From Clarireedia homoeocarpa (lineage: Eukaryota; Ascomycota; Leotiomycetes; Helotiales; Rutstroemiaceae), in NCBI GenBank assembly GCA_001465935.1, contig LNKV01000044.1, positions 23,709-87,708 on the forward strand: a stretch of DNA of 64,000 nucleotides, in the 5' to 3' direction. Every line of letters begins with the position of its first letter. Position 1 is the first letter of the stretch. A model generated the notes under the pieces. That model made no database searches and was not told the DNA's origin. It was given only the letters and a program-made list of their open reading frames with translations. The position numbers were made by a program, and so were the translations under genes. Positions 55,901 to 64,000 of the stretch are shown piece by piece.

Positions 55901-57373
55901 GGGGTATATCTGTCATCGAAGAAAAGGCTAGGGCTTCTTGATTATCAAAAATTGTGATGGGATCATAAAGTCGAGTATAATGCTCAGCAACATATTCGAG
56001 AATGTTTCTGGCTTTGCTAGGATCCGCCGACGCTAACTTGCCCAAGGTATCGACGAAGTTCTTATCAATATTATACTCGCTAATAATCTCGCGCGAGATA
56101 CAGACCTCCAACTGATATCGAACTTCGAAAGGAAGATGTACTGCTGCCAAGTCATTTTTGAGAGATCGTAAGCCTGCAGCTGCACCTCTCGTATCGACCA
56201 GGTCAACGAGAGACCAGAGTTCAGCCTTACGTGCACTTAAATATTTGAGCTCTGGGAGAGATACAATCTCAAGGTTGAAGTCTTGTAGTGCTTGTCTCAT
56301 CTTTAAAAATACCTGTGTGTTGGTCTGGGTATGACTAAACACAAAGCGGTACGTTGTCCAGCGGCCTTTACAAGTCAGTCAGTCCATTACAATCCGGGAT
56401 AATTTGACAACTTACCAATATCGATGACCGGTTTCTCTTTCGGTAGAGAAATAGGAACACTTTCTAGTCGATACGGGTCATAGACAATGTCGGTCTGCCT
56501 GAACCATGTATCGTACTCATTCCACAGCAAAGCTCCTGCCTGATGAGTTGCTTTGGGATCATCACGTTTCCGGAAAAATTGGGGTGGACTGTCCAAGCTT
56601 ATAAGGAGAATCAAATCGTCACTCTCATCTTTAACTTGCTCAATCGCCTTCACTTGACCGAGTGGTATGGCGAACATGTACTTATTTTCGCGATTGTGTT
56701 GTCCAATCTTTGTCGAACTTTGGTATTCATTATCGCCTTGCATCCGTGGATCCGTAAATGGCACCATAAAGTGCGCTTCAAGTTTGCTTTTGAGTAGATT
56801 GACGGTCAAGGTTAGGTCCTCCATGCGTTTAGCTCGAAGGCTGTGCATAGGCATGTATGTATCCGGAGAAACCATTACCCCAAACTGAAGACTCGAAGCA
56901 CTTAACTTCATTTTCTCATCGTAGAATACTCCCCGCCTAATGGGGCTTTGGAACTTGCCATCTCGAATTCGCTTATTGTCGACGGAAAGGAAAACTTTAC
57001 AGGTAGTACTGCCATCTTCAGCAGTAATAGGAAATGAGGTGTCGGTCCAGAACGGACTCGGTGGAGGCGAAAACCGAACCTTGCCTCTTCCTCGTTTCCC
57101 GTCCCTGTCTTCGAAAATTTCGATGAACACCACAGTACCATATTCTTGGAAGTTTCGATAGAGATCATACGTTGTGGTAGATGGATCAAGATTTGAGATT
57201 GTTAGGCTCAACTCAACCTGGTCCTGCCAATCTGCCCTTGGTTTTATCTGGATGGGTGGGGTCGCATGTTGCGCGGCGGCAAATCTGGGGTTGCGAGCAC
57301 GTACCGGCCGAGTGTGAGGTGAAGAGTTATGATCTCTCATAACGAGTGGTGGTCCGTATTGACGATTCCTCAT
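52991..57373 (-). CDS. RNA-dependent RNA polymerase of the RNAi pathway (eukaryotic RDR family)
   Basis: Cellular RdRP that makes double-stranded RNA for Dicer. Exons (minus): 57373-56416, 56365-55743, 55692-54267, 54210-52991; 1,408 aa. The catalytic loop SGGDLDGDDYFVIW (DLDGD about residues 924-928) is intact. Upstream conserved blocks are FIFTDGVGKISPYLA, FQFRLGGCKGILVV, IEGICLVGRNPSLHPGDLR and VVVFPQSGERDIPSMCSGGD. The N-terminus (about 50-115: LSLTISNLDPSTTTYDLYRN, VFIEIFED, GKVRF) reads like a degenerate RRM, as in S. pombe Rdp1-type enzymes. An acidic stretch (EQIEEIVEEEDFE) closes the C-terminus. Neurospora has three paralogues (QDE-1, SAD-1, RRP-3); the N-terminal RRM-like part argues for a SAD-1/RRP-3/Rdp1-like clade rather than QDE-1, but that needs a tree. 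It lies in the same window as a large RIP island. Confidence 0.95.
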
Positions 57374-58718
57374 CTTAAGAGAAGCTGTGGTGCCTCTATT
57401 GGAGAATATAGATTAGCAAGTCGCAAAGATCGATAGATTTGCTGAACTGATGTATCTTGAATTGAAACTGTGCACGAACTAGACTTGCCTCTACTTGAAA
57501 ACCAATTACGTTGTAACAAAGCCAGTAGATCACAACGAGGCGAAAGCTGAGGACCTGCTCATTGGGAATGAAACCAACCTCGTATAGGAAAATAGGGATT
57601 GAAGTAAGTAAGCACCCTTTTCCTGATGGAAGCCAGCCAGTGATATCAAACGTTGCTGTAGGCAGCAGACAAATCAGCTAGATGTTGCTTGTTTGATTGA
57701 GAAATGGTCTCTGGCGATTCTGGAGATCGAGAAATAGGTCGAAGGTGGCTTTAAGAGAACGAGAAGGCTGAGATACCAGGAACTTCAAAGGAAGTTGAGA
57801 AAAGAAGAGGAAAGAGAAGTGAAGATTTCTCTTTGATTTGTACAGAAGGAGGGAGGGAGAAGGAAAGATGGGTGAATGTAAAGAGAAGTGAATTGAGCTG
57901 TGTACTCGGAAAGCAGTGCAGTGCTTGGTGTTCAGGTGAAGCCACAGGAGAGTGTCAGAGAGGAGAATGCTATGCTGCTCTCATGATACAATAGCTTTTT
58001 GTAGCTGTATGCAACATCCCATTGAACTTTTGGCTGTTGGCGGTTGAGTGCCAATCAGAGTCGGTTTTCAATGTTGCAGCCGCAAAACCAGAGCAAAACC
58101 AGAATAAAGACAACAAACGAGAAGCAACGAAGAACAGTCCGTTTATCGCTGTACTGGAGATGGACTGGAGATGGGTGGATGGTGGATAGTCCGTGGCAGT
58201 TCAAGGAAATTCTCCTCTGTGGCTTGCTGTCGAGTGGAGTAAATGTCCTCGCGATCCTTACCACGTAGGAAGGAAGTAGCAGAGAGCCGGAAAGCAACGT
58301 ACATATATCTTGTCAGTCGTCTGAGTCGTCTTCCGTTATCCAGAAATTTCCTTCTCACGGCGGGAAGGCGACAAGCACATTTTATTTAAGGCGCTTTCCG
58401 CGACTCCGTCGGGACAGAAGTTTTTCTGATAATGGAAAGGCCGCCCCACTAAACGCGAAGACTTAGTATCAGGTTAGACGCGGATAGCAGAACGCGCCTG
58501 CCATCGCGCTATCACCTGATACAATACTCTTTTATTGCCTTGACACCTGACGACCTGAAGAGCATTCGCTTAATTTTCCACGCTAGCACATTGCGCACTT
58601 GCAAATAATTTTGAAATTGAAATTTGGTTTTCCATTCCCTCACGGCCAACGACAACTTCGACCACTTCAACAACCACCCAGCCTATTACTTGTCTCTTCA
58701 TAATCTCGAGACGCAATC
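57374..58718. promoter_or_regulatory. Divergent promoter, RdRP / rps4
   Basis: 1.35 kb with no protein gene. The RdRP side is purine-rich on the plus strand (C/T on the minus strand) at 57750-57895. Toward rps4 is a perfect 9-bp inverted repeat (58466-58522, listed separately), then C/T-rich leader. Frames at 58044-58358 show no family signal. Confidence 0.5.
58466..58522. promoter_or_regulatory. Imperfect hairpin, GTATCAGGT...ACCTGATAC
   Basis: Arms 58466-58474 and 58514-58522 are exact 9-bp complements, and inner GATAGC/GCTATC segments can also pair across an 8-nt bulge. It lies about 200 bp upstream of the rps4 ATG. Whether it is an operator-like site, a structured leader, or chance is open. 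Confidence 0.5.
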
Positions 58719-59895
58719 ATGGGTAGAGGACCGTAAGTCATTTCTCACCACAATCCACCATTCTCCAGCGATTCCTTTTGTGTCAACCCAGGCATTCGTC
58801 GCAGACCTAGATATATCAGACATGGCGATGGGCTGGGAAGTAATTTGACTTTGATCTCTCGAGCATTTGGGGAGCAGAGTTCATTATTCCGGGCCGCTTG
58901 ACGATTATCATTGGGAGCGCTTCGATTACACCTCAATTCGGGCAATCGCATTTGGAAGAGTAACTTTAGGGTCAATACTAATATGCTTTATCGTACAGAA
59001 AGAAGCACCAAAAGCGCTTGAGCGCTCCATCTCACTGGCTCTTGGACAAATTGTCCGGTGCCTATGCTCCTCGTCCTTCCCCCGGTCCTCACAAATTGCG
59101 AGACTGCCTGCCGCTTATCGTCTTCATCCGAAACCGTCTGAAGTATGCACTCAACAATCGCGAGACCAAGGCGATTGTTATGCAACGCTTGATCAAGGTT
59201 GATGGCAAGGTCCGCACCGATGCCACCTACCCAGCCGGTTTCATGGATGTCATCAGCATCGAGAAGACTGGCGAGAACTTCCGTTTGGTTTACGACACCA
59301 AGGGTCGTTTCACCGTCCACCGAATCCAGGCCGAGGAGGCAGAATACAAGCTTGGAAAGGTCAAGAGAGTGCAATTGGGCAAGGGCGGAATCCCATTCTT
59401 GGTCACGCACGATGCTAGAACGTAAGTTCTGTCAGACATCATTCAGCCGTTGGTCCAAGCTTTGGTCGATCCCTCTGAGGCGTTTTGAGCTAGATCAACG
59501 GTTTGAATATTCTCTCCCCAAGAAATGCTAATAAAAATCATAGTATCCGCTACCCTGACCCAGCCATCAAGGTCAACGATACCGTCAAGATTGACCTCAC
59601 CACTGGCAAGATCACCGACTTCATCAAGTTCGACACTGGTGTTATCGCCATGGCCACTGGTGGTCGTAACATGGGACGTGTTGGTGTCATCACTCACCGT
59701 GAACGTCACGATGGAGGCTTCAACATTGTCCACATCAAGGATGCCATAGACAACTCTTTCGCTACCCGTGAGAGCAACGTTTTCGTCATCGGATCCGAGA
59801 AGCCATGGATCTCACTACCAAAGGGCAAGGGTGTCAAGCTTACTATCGCCGAGGAGAGAGATCGCAGACGTGCTCACGCCATTGCTGGCCACTAA
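58719..59895 (+). CDS. rps4: 40S ribosomal protein S4 (eS4)
   Basis: Exons 58719-58732 (MGRGP, five residues), 58999-59421 and 59544-59895; 262 aa, standard for fungal S4. Sequence: MGRGPKKHQKRLSAPSHWLL, GAYAPRPSPGPHKLRDCLPL, an S4 RNA-binding domain (residues ~42-105, NRLKYALNNRETKAIVMQRL), VKIDLTTGKITDFIKFDTG, the KOW-like MATGGRNMGRVGVI region, and EERDRRRAHAIAGH end. The tiny first exon with a 266-nt first intron is typical of ribosomal protein genes. I looked in the first intron for C/D snoRNA boxes and saw no convincing RTGATGA/CTGA pair. Confidence 0.98.
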
Positions 59896-61641
59896 ATGTA
59901 CGTTTTGGTTTTGTGTATTGGGATATGGGAGTCATGGTCATGGAATGGGAAAATTATGAATATTCTTGCGGTTAGCAAGTGAATCAGAAAATTGACGTAG
60001 ATAGTAAGAGTCAACTGATACCTGAATGATACAACCCCTCCCGATGCACTTGAGGTTTAAAATGCAGTGATTGTTTAAAGTTTTGTGATGGCACAACAGA
60101 CAAGTCAATGTAATGCAGATGGTGGTATGGATTCGGAGGATAGGCAGTTGGATCTCGATTGGAAGTTGTAGTGTAATGTAATGTAGATGGATTGGGATGT
60201 TGTAGTGTAATGGAGATTGAGCTAATTATCCCAAGACTTCCGGCTGTGCAACATAAATGGAAGATGTGGAAGGCGCTTAACCTTGCACGGTAACACTCGT
60301 TTTGCAGCATCCCGTATTCATGCAAGCAGAAAAGGCCGATAGTCCAAGGCTTCGGGACGCAAGGCCAATGCAGCACGAATCCGGGGTGGTTATTATGAGG
60401 TAAGAAAATCTCAGTCGGTGACAAGGAGAAGATGAGGGGAAGGTGGGTTGTTCTGCTCTCGTGCCTCTTTTCTTGAAAGTGTAAGGCGCAGAGTGTTCGT
60501 GGGGGGAACTTCCGAGGGGGAAGGAATTGTAGAATGTGTAACTTGAGAGGGTTTAGGGAGGAACATGATTTTGTATGTCAAGCGATGTATCTTTTCGCAC
60601 CGCATCGCACCGCACCGCACCGCACCGCACCGCAGTCATATCACATCTTCGTTTAGCTTTAGTGGGGGGCCGCATATTGTTACGTATGGCACAGGTCAGC
60701 TGGTCGGGTTGGTTGATGGTTGATGAGTAGAGATACATGGCTCGTCTGACATTGCTGAGAAGAAGCGTGAGGCGCGAGGGGTGTGATGTTGGTAATGTAT
60801 TCGTGATAACTTATGGGATACATCACATTCATACTCGTCGTAACTTGGAAGGGAACGAACGGGGCGGGCAGGATTGGTGGGATAAATTTGTTAGGAAAGG
60901 GCAAAGGCTGGAAGTCGCAAGTCGTCTAGTCTAGATGGCTACGACGGCATGGGATCGTCGACCCTAAAGCCGACGAGCTCTTACTCGTCTCTTACTCCAC
61001 AGTATAGTAGAGCAAAGAAAGAACTTGGGCGCTCATCTTCAGGACGGGCAGCTGGTCCAAGTACAACGCCGTATTAGTCAATTGGGGAACGTAAGAGGAG
61101 TCAGTTGAGGAACGTAAGAGGAAAGCCGAAGCCGAACACCCAGTTGTCGACGACTGCGCCTAGATATTGAGTGAATACTACAACTCACAAGAGACAGCGA
61201 ATTGTGGACCGCGGGTTCTGCGTTCTATTTATTGTCGACCTTCGACCTTCAATCCGTCCCTATCCACCTGTGAACACCAACAGGCCCGGCTCAGAGGCTC
61301 CACTTCTTACTGCTTCTCCTTAGACTCTCTCGGATGCTTTAGACTATAAAGTCGTTCATTCTCTGCTCCTGAGCCGAGACATTCACTACTTCTACTTCTC
61401 CAATTCGGCCTTCAGTCTTTTGTTCATCCATCGCAGCAATTCCTCACTCGTCTCGACATTCATTGCAACCCGAATCATCACGAAGCGGTGTCGTTCAAAC
61501 ACTTCCATACTTCATACAGCTTTCTGTTTCTCGGATGTGCATCTACGAAAGCGTGCGTGCAGGGGAAAGTGGAACCGGAGGTAAAGATCCTTGTTCTCTC
61601 CAGTAAGAGATCCCCATAGAAACTATCCCTGAGACTGAGCC
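59896..61641. promoter_or_regulatory. Intergenic region, rps4 / D-lactate dehydrogenase
   Basis: 1.75 kb with no supported gene, only short frames. It contains a run of CGCACCGCACC units (60597-60634), a CTACGACGGCATGG region, and a long C/T-rich leader (from about 61240) before the D-lactate dehydrogenase start. I see no tRNA or other RNA gene here by eye. Confidence 0.5.
60597..60634. repeat. CACCG/CGCAC tandem repeat
   Basis: Seven near-perfect GCACC units in 38 bp (one GCATC variant). It is a GC-rich pentamer array in otherwise average sequence. Confidence 0.85.
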
Positions 61642-63963
61642 ATGTTCTCGGCGAGATATCCACCGATCGCGGGTGTAAGACTCGCAACTTTCTGTCGGCC
61701 GCGCAGAGGACTCGGAAAATTACATGCCAACCACATATCGTCCCCAAGATCGAGGTGGCAGAGCACGCATTCGGCATCGGCGGAAAGACCAGCACAGGTC
61801 CCCCACGGCCACGGCTTCAAGCCAACCCAGTCAGGATGGGGCACGGGACGGGTATTATTGTTGACTGCGGCAAGCGGCGGCTTAGCTTATGCAGTCGCGA
61901 CTCTGAAGGAGAAGAATAGGCAGGCGAATAGGGATTATTCAGATCCATCGAAATTCGTCCAGCCAAAATATGCCAGCGTTAAGGATATGGAACTGGTGAG
62001 TTTGCCAATTGATCATCTGGAAAGGAAGATGATGATGTGATGATGTGATGATGTTCGAATTCTAACGGCATTCATCTGAATAGGCCCTCCAGGAAATTCG
62101 GCAGGCAACCGATGAAGATACTATCTCAACCGATGCTGAAGATTTACTGGCGCATGGATAGTAAGTCGGATTCTTACAGACTTCAAACGAATCCGTAGGT
62201 TTGCTCGTTAGTAGCGAGCAGAATACCTTGAAAAACTTCAAAGCAGAAGATGTCATATCCTCCCACCCACCAGGATCTTGAAAGGCAAAGTTAACAAATA
62301 ACTTTAGCTCAGAATGGTCAACCACGAATGTCAAAACTCTACCAGTGGCCGTCGCCTACCCAAAGTCCACCGCAGAAGTATCCAAAATCGCTGCAATATG
62401 CCACAAGTACCGCGTGCCAATCGTGCCGTACTCGGGAGGCACAAGCTTGGAGGGAAACATCTCCTGCCCATATGGAGGCGTCAGCGTGGACTTTGCATTC
62501 ATGGACCAGATCGTCAAGTTCAACGAAGCAGACATGGACATTGTTGTACAACCATCAGTCTCAGTAAGCGCTCTTTGTGAAAAACCCCCTTTTCCCCCCA
62601 CCTCCATGAGCCATTCGGCTAAGCTCGAATGACAACGACGCCCACGATTTGTGGTGCGACACACACATGACTCCATTGTGTGCTCTGTGCTCGAAATAAT
62701 ACTAATTCACACCCACTCTCATAGTGGATGGATCTAAATGAAGAACTCGCCAGAAGACAATCCGGCCTCTTCTTCCCCGTTGACCCCGGCCCCAGCGCGA
62801 AAATCGGCGGCATGGTCGGCACAAACTGTTCAGGAACCAACTGTGTGCGCTACGGGTCCATGAAAGACTGGGTCATCAACCTCACCGTTGTCCTCTCGGA
62901 CGGAACCATCATCAAGACCAAACGCCGCCCGCGCAAGTCCTCGGCCGGCTACAACCTCAACAGTCTCTTCGTCGGCTCCGAAGGCACCCTCGGCCTCGTC
63001 ACCGAAATCACCCTCAAGCTCGCCGTCGTGCCGCAGGAATTCTCCGTCGCAGTCGTCACGTTCCCCTCGATCCGCGCGGCTGCCTCGGCCGCCGCCGACG
63101 TCATGCGCGCAGGCATCCAAGTCGCTGCCATGGAAATCATGGACGAAGTCCAGATGCGCGTTGTCAACCTCTCCAAATCAACCTACCCGCGCACATGGAA
63201 GGAAAAACCTACGCTCTTTTTTAAATTCTCCGGCACGAAGACTTCCGTCAAAGAAAACATCGCCCAAGTATCTCGGATAGCGAAAGCGCATTCCGGCGGA
63301 GACTTTGAGTTTGCCAAAGATGCGCGCGAGCAGAAGTTGCTGTGGTCGGCGCGGAAGGAGTCCCTGTGGAGTATGCTGGCGTTGAGGAAGGAAGGAAGCG
63401 AGGTCTGGAGTACGGATGTGGCGGTGCCGTTTTCGCGGCTGGCGGATATTATCGAGTTGAGTAAGAGGGAGATGGATGAGTTGGGGCTGTTTGCAAGTAT
63501 TTTGGGTCATGTCGGAGATGGGAATTTTCATGAGAGTATTATGTATGATTCGAGAGTGAAGGGGGAGAAGGAGAAGGTCGAGAGGTGTGTGAAGAATATG
63601 GTGGTGAGGGCGTTGCAGATGGAGGGGACGGTTACGGTTTGTGGTTTTTCCTTTTTTCCCCCCTTTTTGATTCTTTTGTGCAAATGACGCTGACCAATTC
63701 AGGGCGAACACGGAATTGGTATCGGAAAGAAGGAATCTCTCCTCATGGAAGTAGGACCGGATACCTTGGGTGTTATGAAATCTATCAAGCAGGCATTAGG
63801 TGAGTATTCTCTCCCCTTCCCTCACCCTCACCCTCCCACTCCCCATAATCCCAAGCTCGCTCCCTCCCTCCCTCTCTCGACTGACTAGCTAACACACCCA
63901 TCAACCCATCCAGATCCCCACTGGATCATGAACCCAGGCAAAATCGTTGATATCCCTAGATGA
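61642..63963 (+). CDS. dld1: D-lactate dehydrogenase (cytochrome), mitochondrial
   Basis: FAD flavoenzyme oxidising D-lactate with cytochrome c as acceptor. Exons 61642-61995, 62084-62160, 62308-62563, 62725-63636, 63703-63799, 63914-63963; 581 aa, close to yeast Dld1. An Arg-rich N-terminus (FSARYPPIAGVRLATFCRPR) followed by a hydrophobic span at about 70-88 (VLLLTAASGGLAYAVATL) fits an inner-membrane-anchored protein. The PCMH FAD domain reads PVAVAYPKSTAEVSKIAAIC, VPIVPYSGGTSLEG and GGMVGTNCSGTNCVRYG. The C-terminal FAD_oxidase region includes LGHVGDGNFHESI, GEHGIGIGKKESL (His near flavin) and HWIMNPGKIVDIP. The stop TGA at 63961 is only 37 bp from the window end. Confidence 0.96.
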
Positions 63964-64000
63964 ATCTTTTTACACCAAACCAACCTCACCTCACCTTATC
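63964..64000. other. Window end, D-lactate dehydrogenase 3' flank
   Basis: Only 37 bp follow the stop codon. Nothing can be said beyond a C/T-rich flank. Confidence 0.4.

Noticed and set aside
58733..58998. snoRNA in the first intron of rps4
   Set aside because: No convincing C box/D box pair or H/ACA signature was seen.
1..64000. CRISPR array, bacterial operon, biosynthetic gene cluster, tRNA genes
   Set aside because: Genes are typical fungal housekeeping genes with spliceosomal introns. No regular spacer array and no enzyme cluster are present, and I found no cloverleaf by eye; a tRNA scan would be decisive.

Overview
The window comes from a filamentous ascomycete. Short introns (about 45-160 nt) with GT/AG ends and CTAAC/CTGAC-like branch sites, a Rac-type GTPase, a CFEM surface protein, a HET-domain relic, an RNA-dependent RNA polymerase and a RIP-bleached AT island all point to Pezizomycotina. 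A Leotiomycetes-like species is a guess that the sequence alone does not settle.

Layout. Positions 1 to about 16,910 are an extremely AT-rich, gene-empty block of decayed repeats. Its best-resolved element is an LTR retrotransposon at 7598-14435 with two 313-bp LTRs. They align with no net length difference, and every difference read by eye is a transition, as expected for repeat-induced point mutation. A truncated, reverse-oriented LTR (16416-16603) ends at the window's single N, followed by an A6T microsatellite. Base composition changes abruptly near 16,910. The first 1.3 kb of the GC-balanced side holds a broken HET-domain gene, followed by about 1.7 kb without a recognisable gene.

From 21 kb to the end the window is a dense housekeeping region with 21 protein-coding genes, whose exons I reconstructed: Rac1 GTPase, Nop6, a CFEM protein, Cms1, CENP-T, Shy1/SURF1, a UBXN4-like UBX protein, a DUF7704-like membrane protein, a two-Myb telobox (Teb1/Tay1-like) protein, a DCAF11-like WD40 protein, Sss1/Sec61-gamma, a CPSF6-like RRM protein, a SET-domain lysine methyltransferase, COQ4, PDCD5, a PanE/ApbA-like reductase, Lrp1/Rrp47 (C1D), Mix17 (CHCHD2/10 type), aspartate-semialdehyde dehydrogenase, an RNA-dependent RNA polymerase, ribosomal protein S4 and mitochondrial D-lactate dehydrogenase. 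(That list counts 22 names including the SET protein; all are single loci.) Nearly all reconstructed coding lengths are exact multiples of three with the introns listed.

How the genes relate. There are no operons and no biosynthetic cluster. Orientation alternates for most of the region (divergent promoters, convergent 3' ends), with CENP-T and SHY1 stop codons only 13 bp apart. Recurrent themes are mitochondria (Shy1, COQ4, Mix17, D-lactate dehydrogenase, probably the PanE-like protein), ribosome biogenesis and RNA processing (Nop6, Cms1, Lrp1, S4, CPSF6-like), and chromosome or genome defence (CENP-T, telobox protein, RdRP). The most unusual sequence is in the AT block and its border. I found no convincing undescribed multi-gene system.
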